38,321 nt of DNA from Bacteroidales bacterium (GTDB lineage Bacteria; Bacteroidota; Bacteroidia; Bacteroidales; WCHB1-69), in NCBI GenBank assembly GCA_024400775.1, contig JAKSMF010000005.1, forward strand, positions 1 to 38,321. The letters run 5' to 3'. Of this stretch, positions 9,220-19,100 are shown in pieces. Below the pieces are notes generated by a model. That model was given only the letters and a program-made list of their open reading frames with translations. It made no database searches and was not told the origin of the DNA. Every line of letters begins with the position of its first letter. Within the stretch, counting starts at the first letter, position 1. The translations under genes were made by a program, and so were the position numbers.

Positions 9220-9618
9220 TTAGTATTGTACTGATTTTGAAATAGATGCAGCGATTTGCTTCATTTCATCATCGCTCAATTCGCATTTAGGATTAGCGAA
9301 ATTGAGGTCTCCTACCTTATTGATCGGGACAAGATGAATATGGGTATGAGGTACTTCAATACCGATAACAGCGACGCCAATGCGCATACACTGGACGTTT
9401 TGTTCGATAGCTTTAGCAACCTTTTTCGCGAAAACCATCATATCGGCCAGCATTTGGTCTTCAAGGTCAAAAATATAGTCGTTTTGAAGCTTGGGAACGA
9501 CCAAGGTGTGACCTTTTGCCAAAGGATTGATATCCAAAAAAGCGAAAAACTGTTCGTTTTCAGCAATTTTGTAGCAAGGAATTTCACCTTTGATTATTTT
9601 GGTAAAGATAGTATCCAT
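9220..9618 (-). CDS. HIT family nucleotide-binding hydrolase
   Basis: The 132-residue protein of the histidine-triad superfamily has the N-terminal signature IFTKIIKGEIPCYKI and the catalytic triad HTHIHLVP (His 91, 93, 95). Such proteins hydrolyse nucleoside phosphoramidates or dinucleoside polyphosphates in the cytosol; the physiological substrate here is unknown. Its ATG overlaps the greA stop by one base (TAATG), so it is probably translated by coupling from greA. This greA-HIT pairing is one I associate with Bacteroidota. Confidence 0.94.
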   Translation of the reverse strand: MDTIFTKIIKGEIPCYKIAENEQFFAFLDINPLAKGHTLVVPKLQNDYIFDLEDQMLADMMVFAKKVAKAIEQNVQCMRIGVAVIGIEVPHTHIHLVPINKVGDLNFANPKCELSDDEMKQIAASISKSVQY

Positions 9619-10091
9619 TATCGTGCGATTTTGAGGATTTCAAATTTAAGGACACCGACCGGGGCATTAACTTCCGCGATTTCGCCTTGTTTTTTACCCA
9701 ATAAGCCCTTTGCAATCGGAGAGGTGATGGAAATCTTACCTGACTTGAAATCAGCCTCAGATTCGGGCACTAATGTGTAAACAAGTTCTTTATTTCTTTT
9801 CAAGTCCTTTACGGTAACAATAGAGTAAAGAAGTACCTTAGAAATATCGAGTTTGGACTCATCCAAGATTCGTGCATTTGCAATCGTCGCTTGCAAATTA
9901 GCGATTTTCATTTCAAGAAGACCTTGGGCCTCTTTAGCGGAGTCATATTCAGCGTTTTCAGACAAATCACCTTTATCTCTTGCCTCTGCAATCATAGCAG
10001 AAATACGAGGACGCTCAACAGATTCCAGATGGGATAATTCGGCCTTGAGGGCTGCCAGACTTTCAGCAGAATAATATTTAATTTCGCTCAT
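9618..10091 (-). CDS. greA: Transcription elongation factor GreA
   Basis: GreA rescues backtracked RNA polymerase by stimulating transcript cleavage through its secondary channel. The 157-residue protein has the N-terminal coiled coil with the acidic tip DKGDLSENAEYDSAKE (39-54), where Asp and Glu coordinate the catalytic magnesium. The C-terminal FKBP-like domain follows, with SPIAKGLLGKKQGE. The length is standard. It is the first gene of a likely seven-gene operon running to dxs. A possible weak promoter (TATTTG) lies about 10 bases upstream, but I do not trust it. Confidence 0.96.
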   Translation of the reverse strand: MSEIKYYSAESLAALKAELSHLESVERPRISAMIAEARDKGDLSENAEYDSAKEAQGLLEMKIANLQATIANARILDESKLDISKVLLYSIVTVKDLKRNKELVYTLVPESEADFKSGKISITSPIAKGLLGKKQGEIAEVNAPVGVLKFEILKIAR

Positions 10092-10127
10092 AATAAATTC
10101 AAATAGGTTGTATATTACAAAACAAGA

Positions 10128-10156
10128 CTAAAGAGGCCCAGATAAGGCCTCTTTAG
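10128..10156 (-). terminator. Rho-independent terminator of the surface-protein operon
   Basis: An 11-bp perfect stem (CTAAAGAGGCC/GGCCTCTTTAG; 10128-10138 with 10146-10156) with a 7-nt loop lies 27 bases after the PorV-like gene stop. A T-rich run (TCTTGTTTTG) follows on the minus strand. Confidence 0.85.
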
Positions 10157-10183
10157 CTATGAGATAAAAATGTTACACAAGAA

Positions 10184-11365
10184 TTAGAGAGCAAGTTTCA
10201 AACCAACGCAGTGGTTACCGCCCCATTTATTTGTGAAACGATAGGAATAATCAAGATAAAGTCTTGACATCGGTTTACCCGGTTGCACTTTGTCTTTCTT
10301 CTGAAGCGGAATACCGACAGTGGCACCGAGTGCCGGGCCAGTGTACCAAGTAGTACAATTATCAACATTGAACATACCGGTTTCAAAATTGTAACCAGCA
10401 CGTACCATAAACACCTGACCAAGCGCATATTCCACACCAAAGGTGAAAATATCACGAGAGAAAGAGTTAGCAGTAAATGAACCAGCTAAGGTGATTCTGT
10501 GGGCAGCATCGTCGCGAGTAAGCTGTTCATCGACTTTATCTTCCTTAGTCCAGCCTTCATAATTCTTTCCCCAGATGAGGAAGTCATAGGAAAGACCAAG
10601 AACCAACATAGTGGGGAGTTCGTATGTTTGTGAACGGCTTTCAAGCGTCTGTTCCCAAGTCAGGTCGTTAGCAACTGCACGAACGCCAAGACCATCACCC
10701 TTGTAATGCATCGGAAGACCAATATTCTTCAAAGTGATACCGATTTTGAAGTTTTTGAAAGCGCCCGTCAGATACTGAACACCAGCATCAATAGCAAAAC
10801 CAGTAGCTTTGGCATCATCGGCACCGGTTTCAGTGACAACCTTCAAGGTGATACCACCATGAATATATTCATTGAAACTCTTCGCATAATGCAAACAGAG
10901 GTAAGAAAGTTTCGGGGAAAAAGTACCTTGATTACCTTCGGGAAGGGCTTCTGAGGTGACTTCAATTTCACCAAAACCCATGGTGAAGAAAGAGACACCG
11001 AGAACACCAAAGTCTCTAACTCTACCTGATTCCTTATCAGTTGAACGAAGGTGCTGAGCTAAAGCGAAAGAGCTAATGCCGATACCAGCGCCAGAACCAA
11101 CAAGATAACGGGTATGAGAGAACGCCAATTCAGTTTTGTTTACAAAGGCCATACCACCAATATTGGAATGCATAGCTTCCAAACCACGGATTTCAGCGAC
11201 ACCGGCAGTACCCCAACCAGTAGAACGAGCCCACGGGTCAATTAACAGGTGCTGGGCACCTGCCTGACCAGAACGGTCTCTATTACCAGCATACAGACTG
11301 CCCGACATAGCGCAGAAGAGGCCAATCAGCGTGCAAATAATTAATGTTTTCTGTAACTTATTCAT
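10184..11365 (-). CDS. PorV/PorQ family outer-membrane protein
   Basis: The 393-residue protein has a signal peptide (cleavage after SGSLYA, about residue 26). The PorV-type N-terminus follows: AGAQHLLIDPWARSTGWGTAGVAEI, then an NIGGMAF block at the place of the usual NPAG. The C-terminal half alternates like a 14-strand barrel and ends in GLKLAL. PorV is the shuttle that carries T9SS cargo from the translocon to the attachment complex; PorQ and other paralogues do related work. This copy is the last gene of an operon whose middle gene encodes a very large protein with a T9SS-like C-terminal domain. It may therefore be a dedicated partner of that protein rather than the general PorV. That is inference from context. 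Confidence 0.85.
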   Translation of the reverse strand: MNKLQKTLIICTLIGLFCAMSGSLYAGNRDRSGQAGAQHLLIDPWARSTGWGTAGVAEIRGLEAMHSNIGGMAFVNKTELAFSHTRYLVGSGAGIGISSFALAQHLRSTDKESGRVRDFGVLGVSFFTMGFGEIEVTSEALPEGNQGTFSPKLSYLCLHYAKSFNEYIHGGITLKVVTETGADDAKATGFAIDAGVQYLTGAFKNFKIGITLKNIGLPMHYKGDGLGVRAVANDLTWEQTLESRSQTYELPTMLVLGLSYDFLIWGKNYEGWTKEDKVDEQLTRDDAAHRITLAGSFTANSFSRDIFTFGVEYALGQVFMVRAGYNFETGMFNVDNCTTWYTGPALGATVGIPLQKKDKVQPGKPMSRLYLDYSYRFTNKWGGNHCVGLKLAL

Positions 11366-11397
11366 AATCTTTAATTTTTTTGCAGTTAGACAATCTG

Positions 11398-14300
11398 TTA
11401 GAACGCATTCAAGTCAGTAGGACGCATAGCGGCAAAGAACTTCAAGGTTCTCTCTCCGATACCAGGTGCATCAACGTGAATAATGTAAACACCGCTGGCG
11501 ATCGGAATATTTGCAGAGTTCTTCAAATCCCAATCAACAAAGGTAGAAGCATCACCCTTGGTAAGTTTTCTTACCAAAATACCGCTAACAGTGTAAATAG
11601 AAATCGTCACAGATTTAGCACCGTCTTCGTAAGAAGGCAGGTTGACAATCTTAACGTAGGTTTCAAGTGCTGAACCTTCATAGGTTGAATAACCATAGTA
11701 CGGGTTCGGGACAATGTTAATTTTGTCAAGAATACTCTGATGAGTTTCAGCTACATTGGTCTGAACAGCGATATTCTTTGTAGTAAAGCTGTACATCGGG
11801 AAGTTATCGTTCTGCGGAGCGTCGGGACCCTGGTCCATACCAGAAGAGTAACGCATATAAGGACGAGATACACGGATTTTAACGGTAGCATCGCAAGACA
11901 ACCAATCATTTTCGTGCATTTCTGCCGGCATCGGAATGCTTGTCCACATAACATTGTTAAAGAGCTGCATCTTCTTATTCATACGCTGCTGATTTGCAAT
12001 GTTAGACGTATTGACAAAGCTATTGAATTTATTCATAAGCCATTGGCATTCATCGTAAGCACCGCAGTCGAAATCGGAATCATAATTACGTTGCAAACTA
12101 TTAGTACGATAATATACTGAATTAGTACTACCAGTGCTACCAACAACATAGACGAAGTGTTTACCACCCCAGCAGGGATCAGTATAAAGATCACCATACA
12201 AATCCGGATAATTTGTAAACATATAATCATAAGTAGCCTGATCAATCGGATTACCATCTTTATCCATAGCAAAGACATTTGTAGGATTGAAGAGCATATC
12301 GTTACCGTTGTTGGCGGTATCAGCAGAGTTTTCAGCAAACATAATGTTCAAGCGTTCACCGGTTTCAACATTGATAGCGTAGCCAGGGAACCAACCCATA
12401 CCTTCACCCGTACCATCGGGGTTACCGTTTTTATCAACGGAAGCATGTTTACGAGGTTCGTAGCAAAGGGCACCACCTTCAGATTTAGTACGGTCGTTGC
12501 AGGATTCAAGAACAATACAACGGGTCCATTTGCTCTTATCAGGAGTGAGGACGATATCAACGGAATAAAGATTCGTCAGAGTCTGATTGTAACCTGGTGA
12601 CCAAGAGGTCTTGCTCATATCTCTACAATCAAAATAACGAGGTTGTGGACAAGTGTCATTAGCAGGAAGTGGATTTCCAGCAGGAGCACGACGCCAGTCA
12701 GGAGTAACATATTTAGCCTGAGGACCGCCATAATACGGTGAACTCAATACGTAAGGAGCCCAAGTACCACCAAGAACACCTTCAAACTGGCTATTCGGGT
12801 CTTTCCAAGCACGAGCGGTCCAGCTGGAGTTCAAAGTACCAGACTTCATCAACATAAAGAAGTCTTCCGTTTTCCATTTGGTATATTCATCTTCAACACC
12901 ATCCTGAGTACCAGGAGCATCATCCCAAGGACCAGCTTCCTGAATACCAGAACGAATCCAGTTATCCGGGTAATCGCCGTCAACATCAACAACACCACTC
13001 AGCCAAGGTTTAGACTCATCGCCATAAATAATTTCAGAACCGAGGAAGTCAACCTGAGCATAGCTGGCAACATTCTTATAGGTATAACCACCATTATTCT
13101 TAACCCACTCAGCCAAGTTATCCTGATGAATAGCGAAGTTGTGGTTCAAAATAGTAACCGAAATACCATATTCAGCTAAGAGTTGTTCATTATTAACAGT
13201 AATGGAGGTTTGTGATTCAACTTCCATCGGGAAACCTTCTTCATCAATCATGACATCACCATTTTCATCAACTACTTGAAGAATCCAAGTATCATCATCG
13301 GTAACATCAGTAGCGCCTTCAGCGGGGACGAACTTCAAGATATAGTCGTTAGGCTGAATCTTCAAGGGGTTGATTACCTTAACGGCGATTGGACCGTAGT
13401 CATTCTTATAAGTAACCTGATCAATTGAACCATTAGCCAAGATCTGATCACGGCATTCATCAGTCATATCCAAGTAGAAACCACCATTACCTTGACCTTC
13501 AACACGGGTGATCATCGGCTGAGTACCATAAGTACAGTTGGCAACAGTACCTGCATTTTCCGGATTCGGATTGTGAGGAATACCAACATAAGGATTACCA
13601 CTATTGCTTTGGTCACCAATATTTCTACGACCTGCCAAGAACGGGGTCTTCTGACCTTCCAAACCATGATCAGAATTAGATTCAATTGAGAACGGCCAGT
13701 AGTTATTATAACCGTAAGCCAATACTAAGAAGTAATATTTCTTGTGGTTGACCAATTGAGTAGAAGTTGTAGCAAATTTGTCCTCGGTAACAACGAATGA
13801 GTGACGAATACCCAGGTTTTCACCTTCGACCATAAGTTCAGGAGCAGAAGTACCAAGAGCGTCATTATGTTTCCAGTTAACGAGGTGGGAAGCTTCATTC
13901 TGAATATCGCACTGAGCAATCAGACGAACCTTATCCAAGTTTCCGATATCAGTAACACTGCAATCTTCGGAAGCGCACTGATAAATCATATAACCTTCGA
14001 AGCGGTATTTGTTATCGAAAGTGGTAGTATCAAATGAAGAGATATCACGAGATTGGAGAACGAAAGTATCGATACCTTCAATGTTACACCAAACAGTGTC
14101 ATAAACGGTGGTAATAGTTTCTTCCAATCTTTCTCTCGGAATTGACGGATCTTCTTCTTCATAACCTTCAGCATAGTTGTTGCTGGTTTCAAGGTTGGTG
14201 AGGTAAAGGATCAACTGATTTTCCAGTTCTTCAATAGTAACGGTAGGAGCATCCGGGCCATCCAAAACTTTGAAACAGTTTTCAAAGAGAGACTGACATT

Positions 14301-16086
14301 TGTCATCAGCAACCTTCAAAGCGTCAACGGAAGCCTGAGCACCACCACTGGTAGCACGTGCCCACGGAATACCAACAGTGATATAGTTAACAGCACCAGC
14401 CTTCAAAGTGAAGGGACCAGCAGACTGCATGAAACGACGGTCAGCAGGAGCATTGCCAACAGCAGCTTCGGTCCAACCGTCAGGTGAGTTGTTATAAGTA
14501 CTCGGATCGGGGACAACGCCCATCGTACCCCAATTACACGGGTCAGAAAGGCCGGGGAACATGAAGTCACAATCAGGGCCAGTAGCACCATTCTGCGGGT
14601 GAGCGTTGGCACCGTACTTCATTTTCAAGTTATCTGCCCAAATACCACGGAGCATATTGTAGTAACCGAAAGCTACATCCGGGTCACCAACGACAGAGTT
14701 ATCATTATTGTGATATACAAATCTTCTCATACCGAAACGTTCGTTATCTTTGATACCATCACCAAAGTTAACACCGTTAATAGCTTCGGCACGAATCATA
14801 ACGAGAGAGTCAACAATCATCTGCTGAACAGAATCTTCCGGGTTGGGATTCCAAGTGAAGAGACCGAGAGTACCGTCATTAGTAACGATATCACAGCTAC
14901 CGCCCATAGTAGGACCAAATTCAGCGGGGCCATTGAATGAGGGGTTATCGTATCCATCAGGATCAAGATAAGGTCCCTGGAAGAAGTCAACACCAACCGC
15001 AGGCGGCTGAGCACCATAGTGCTGAACCAAACCCTGACCATCGACGTTACGACCGTTATAGCAGTAACCCAAACCACGGGCGACATCGCAACCCACATAG
15101 TCATCATCTTGATAACCCAAATCCGGGTCAACCCACTGAGAAAAATAGGTGTTTGTCAAGTCGTATGTAGAACGGTTAATGATTTCGTATGAATAGAAGG
15201 TCATGTTGTTCAACTCATCATTGGTTGAGAAACCGAATGCCTGAGCACGGATTTCCAAACCGATAGGATCGCCCTGAGATTCGGTGTGTGGACCACCTTT
15301 ATCGTTGAAGATCCAATAGAGAGTAGCATCACCTTTCAAGACGTGGTCTGCATAAACCATACCTTTGGAGATACCCATTCTTTCTTCCGGAGTTTTCGGA
15401 AGTTGGTCAGCAGCGGCCAAAGCACGGTTCTTATCCGTCCAAGGACAAAGATCGTTATCAATGTCATAGTAAGGATAGTCACCATTTTCAGGATTGTAAT
15501 CACCATCGCCATCATAATCGTAGAAAGGAGCGAGGTAATAAGACTGACCGGCAGAAAGATCCATCGGGTGAGCGGGCCAGTTACGGATGCTGTTCGGCAT
15601 AACGTAATCAGCGTTCATCCAGTTAGCGATATGATTTTCGACTTCAGCACGTGTAATTGCGAAGTGTTTATCATAAGCGGCACAGGTTTCCTGAGTAACA
15701 GATGCGCCATTCAAAGTCAGAGGTCCAGTCCAAAAGTCATCACCTCTTTGGCGGAAACGGACAGCGGCCAATTTCAACTGGTCATTGATATCCTTACCAC
15801 CGATCCACAGAGCAGCTGCGAACATTGAGGTTTTACCTGAACCGTAAGGAACTTCGTATTGAGCGATTTCTTCGAACCACATGGTACCATTGGTTTCGAG
15901 GTAAGCTCTAACATTGTTTACGGTCAACTCATTAGAGTTTGTAGCCGGCAAACATGTTGAAGCAGCGCGAGGAGTTGCACTCCGAGGTACAGCCGTAGCA
16001 CCTTTGTACTTATCAGCATACAGCGAACCAGAGGCAAGCAGCAATACTGCTAAAAATAAAATCTTACAAGTGTTTTTCATATTCAT
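11398..16086 (-). CDS. Giant secreted protein with T9SS type A-like C-terminal domain
   Basis: The 1562-residue protein has a signal peptide (cleavage near GSLYA, residue ~24). An N-terminal region around residues 50-120 contains NNVRAYLETNGTMWF. A calcium-binding-like acidic cluster with DYDGDGDYNPENGDY and IDNDL lies near residues 185-215. A long body follows. The C-terminal domain from about residue 1450 begins IVPNPYYGYSTYE and contains WDLKN and ASGVYIIHVDAPG, the pattern of T9SS sorting domains. It ends with an extra tail, MRPTDLNAF, beyond the usual end. I recall proteins of this type, with this PNPYxGYSxYE...RPxDL ending, in many Bacteroidota, but know of no assigned function. It is probably secreted by T9SS and attached to the surface or released. 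Starts at 16086 and 16080 are both possible. It lies between the TonB-type receptor (22-base gap) and the PorV-like gene (32-base gap). Confidence 0.85.
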   Translation of the reverse strand: MNMKNTCKILFLAVLLLASGSLYADKYKGATAVPRSATPRAASTCLPATNSNELTVNNVRAYLETNGTMWFEEIAQYEVPYGSGKTSMFAAALWIGGKDINDQLKLAAVRFRQRGDDFWTGPLTLNGASVTQETCAAYDKHFAITRAEVENHIANWMNADYVMPNSIRNWPAHPMDLSAGQSYYLAPFYDYDGDGDYNPENGDYPYYDIDNDLCPWTDKNRALAAADQLPKTPEERMGISKGMVYADHVLKGDATLYWIFNDKGGPHTESQGDPIGLEIRAQAFGFSTNDELNNMTFYSYEIINRSTYDLTNTYFSQWVDPDLGYQDDDYVGCDVARGLGYCYNGRNVDGQGLVQHYGAQPPAVGVDFFQGPYLDPDGYDNPSFNGPAEFGPTMGGSCDIVTNDGTLGLFTWNPNPEDSVQQMIVDSLVMIRAEAINGVNFGDGIKDNERFGMRRFVYHNNDNSVVGDPDVAFGYYNMLRGIWADNLKMKYGANAHPQNGATGPDCDFMFPGLSDPCNWGTMGVVPDPSTYNNSPDGWTEAAVGNAPADRRFMQSAGPFTLKAGAVNYITVGIPWARATSGGAQASVDALKVADDKCQSLFENCFKVLDGPDAPTVTIEELENQLILYLTNLETSNNYAEGYEEEDPSIPRERLEETITTVYDTVWCNIEGIDTFVLQSRDISSFDTTTFDNKYRFEGYMIYQCASEDCSVTDIGNLDKVRLIAQCDIQNEASHLVNWKHNDALGTSAPELMVEGENLGIRHSFVVTEDKFATTSTQLVNHKKYYFLVLAYGYNNYWPFSIESNSDHGLEGQKTPFLAGRRNIGDQSNSGNPYVGIPHNPNPENAGTVANCTYGTQPMITRVEGQGNGGFYLDMTDECRDQILANGSIDQVTYKNDYGPIAVKVINPLKIQPNDYILKFVPAEGATDVTDDDTWILQVVDENGDVMIDEEGFPMEVESQTSITVNNEQLLAEYGISVTILNHNFAIHQDNLAEWVKNNGGYTYKNVASYAQVDFLGSEIIYGDESKPWLSGVVDVDGDYPDNWIRSGIQEAGPWDDAPGTQDGVEDEYTKWKTEDFFMLMKSGTLNSSWTARAWKDPNSQFEGVLGGTWAPYVLSSPYYGGPQAKYVTPDWRRAPAGNPLPANDTCPQPRYFDCRDMSKTSWSPGYNQTLTNLYSVDIVLTPDKSKWTRCIVLESCNDRTKSEGGALCYEPRKHASVDKNGNPDGTGEGMGWFPGYAINVETGERLNIMFAENSADTANNGNDMLFNPTNVFAMDKDGNPIDQATYDYMFTNYPDLYGDLYTDPCWGGKHFVYVVGSTGSTNSVYYRTNSLQRNYDSDFDCGAYDECQWLMNKFNSFVNTSNIANQQRMNKKMQLFNNVMWTSIPMPAEMHENDWLSCDATVKIRVSRPYMRYSSGMDQGPDAPQNDNFPMYSFTTKNIAVQTNVAETHQSILDKINIVPNPYYGYSTYEGSALETYVKIVNLPSYEDGAKSVTISIYTVSGILVRKLTKGDASTFVDWDLKNSANIPIASGVYIIHVDAPGIGERTLKFFAAMRPTDLNAF

Positions 16087-16108
16087 AATATTTTTTTGCT
16101 ACGGTTAA

Positions 16109-19100
16109 TTAAAATGAAAATTGTACACCCAAACGTACGCGGGTAGGCATAGTGTAGTTGTACGGGTCAGCAACTCTCATTCTATAGTAATTGGTGAAAG
16201 CGGCTACGTCAACCTGTGAGTTAATCTGCTGCTGATATTCGGTAGCGGTCAGATAACCATCATCGTCGGCATTACCAGTATATTCATAAACGTAGATAAC
16301 GTTTTTGAAGTTGAAGAGATTCATTACATCAAGATAAACATTCAAGTAAGCTTTCTTGGTAGCTTCACCATCTTCGTTTTTCTTAAGACCGAGAACGAAG
16401 GTCTTGTCGATACGAAGGTCGCACTGGAAGATCCAAGGCATGTTGGAACCATTGATGGTACCGGAGAGCTGGCTCTTACCTGCAGCGATAATGTTGGAGT
16501 AAGGTTTGCTTGAACGGCTGTACGGAAGACCAGAACCTGCGGAGAAGTTGAGGTTGATACCAAAGTTTTGTAACCATTTGATTTCTTTTGATTTACTACC
16601 GTCTTTCGTCGCTTTAACAGTAGTAGGACCATCATAGTCTGTACCATAACCAAAACGATAGTCGAGGTTAGCGCTCAGTTTATGACGTTGGTCGAAGCTG
16701 AGGTTGGTCAAAGTTCTCAAGTTCGGCTGGCCAGAAGCGATGATTGCCAAACTGGAAGTTTCGCTTGAACCAGTACCTTTAGCGAACTGGAGGGTGTAGC
16801 TTGCACGGAGGGTAACGTTCTTGGTACGGCGAAGGTCATAACCAACGGTGAAGCCTTGAACAGTACCGAAGTCGATGTTATCGTATGAATAATAAGTGGA
16901 AGGATAAGCGCCGGTATAACGATAGCACTGAACCTGATCACGTTTTTCTGAATAGTAAGCAGAAAGGCTGATAGCTGAGTTTTCACCGATGGCCTGACGG
17001 AAACCGATTTCATAATCGATACTCTTTGAAGGTTTCAAGCTCGGGTTATTGATAACGTTGCCCTGCTGTGAACCAAGTTTTTCAACCCACAAGTAGCTGA
17101 TAGGATCCAAACGAAGGTCGGAAGGACGAACGGTGATAATGTTGTAGTGAGCGTAGAACAAAGATTTGCTGGATACGTTGAATGAGAAAGAGAGACGAGG
17201 CATGATTGACCATTGCGGTTCGTATTTAGAAAATGCGGAACCTTCAACTTTAGAAACTGCGGTCTGGTCAAGTTCGTTTTTCAAAATCGGGCCACCCGTA
17301 GCGCCAAGAACGGTGGAGGGGTCAGTAACGACAGCACCATCAGCGTCATACCAGTTATGACCACTACGATAAGCAACGATATTAGCATTTTCAGGATCGA
17401 GAGTTTTGTCGAGCTGATTGACATAAACTACCCAATCATCTTCTGCGTTAGAGGCAACGTCATAAACGTCACGAACTTCTTTTACGGTATAGGCTTCTCT
17501 GAACAAGTAGGGGTCATTCAATACGTACTGGTTAGCGTCGAAACGGTCAACACGCAAACCGATGTTGAACATCATCGTATTGATAGAGAATTTATCCTGA
17601 ATGTACATAGCCATATAGATGGGTTCGTATGCACCTACATTATAAAGTTTGTCACCGTTTTCATCGGTTTTATTGAAGAAGTCGTTGATGTCAGTTTTCT
17701 TGGTATATTTCTTTGTACCGGTATAATCATAACCATAATAAGAAATATAGGTAGAACCACCGTTGAAAAGTTCTTCAGGTGAGAACATGCTCAAAGAGAA
17801 CTGATCGGGGGACATATTATCAATATCGATCCAGTCGGTGCCATTCGGGTCAAGACCGAGAGATTTACGAAGGTTTCTGTCGAAAGTGGTTTGTGCTTCA
17901 GCATCGAAATATCTGTCGAACATTACAGTATCATCGCTGAGGAGATACGGGTTGTCGGTATCAAGTTCGCTGATGTGGTAGTTAGCGCTACTTCTCATCA
18001 AAGTCCACAAACTATAAGGAGCTACGCTGAAAGAACGAGCAGTACGTTTTTCAAAGATGTAACCCAACTTGATATCGTGGTCTTTAATGGTCAAAGACAA
18101 ACTTGCATTTGCACCGATTTGGTCTTCTGCAGAAATACCATAAGAACCATTAACAGCACCCGGAGCTTGATATAAGCTATAGACACCATCCGGAGAGTCA
18201 CCATTCAAAAGAGCACCAAATTGCTGATACAAAGTTTTGTTATAAGGAATTACACCATAATAATCATAGATTACATTGGGTGAATAAGTATCCGTAAAAG
18301 TGGTGACGTAGGGAACGAGGTCGGGATTGGAAATCAGAGAAGCATCATTGTTGCCAAACGGGGTTGCGCTATATTCCACGATTGAATCGTAGATGTTAGC
18401 GAGGATATTCATATCATGATAAGTAATGCCGTCAATAGTGATGGTATCACGTACGAATGATTTAGCTTTGGTAGTTTTGAAATAACCGATATGACCATAG
18501 TCGAAGAGGTTATTTTTGTGACGCATGTCGCGGGTCCAGGTATCGTAGTGGGTGAAGTTAACATTAATATTATACATTATATTTTTAATAACACCAGTAT
18601 CGGACTTCAACGGGATTCTGTGTTGCAATCTTGCATTAACACGCCACGTTGACACTTGGCTTTGGCTATTGTTTTGAGCATTGAAGAGTGCGGAAGTAGT
18701 ACCCCAGTTTCTTCCTCTGGTGAATTCATACATACCACCGAAGGAGAGTTGTACATTATTATGTTCACCTAAGAGGAAGTCCAACTTACCTTGGATAAGG
18801 TAATTCAAACTACCTGCATTGTCTCTTACGCGCTGTCTGTGGAAATTATCAGCGGCAAGGTATTCAGCATTTGAATAGTGTGCGCCGAATTCTGTGGTGC
18901 TGTAACGATAGGGGTGCTGGATGAGGTTGTTGATACATTCATCGCTTGCGCGCCAAGTACCGCCGCGGGCAGGGGCACCATCCTTATCATAGCTGATATC
19001 GCCAGTGAGGAGGAAGCCGACGCGAACGGGCTGGCCCTGTACTTTGGGTTTTACCAGCGGTCCAGTGAGAGAGACGGAACCGAGGAAGTTGTTATAACCA

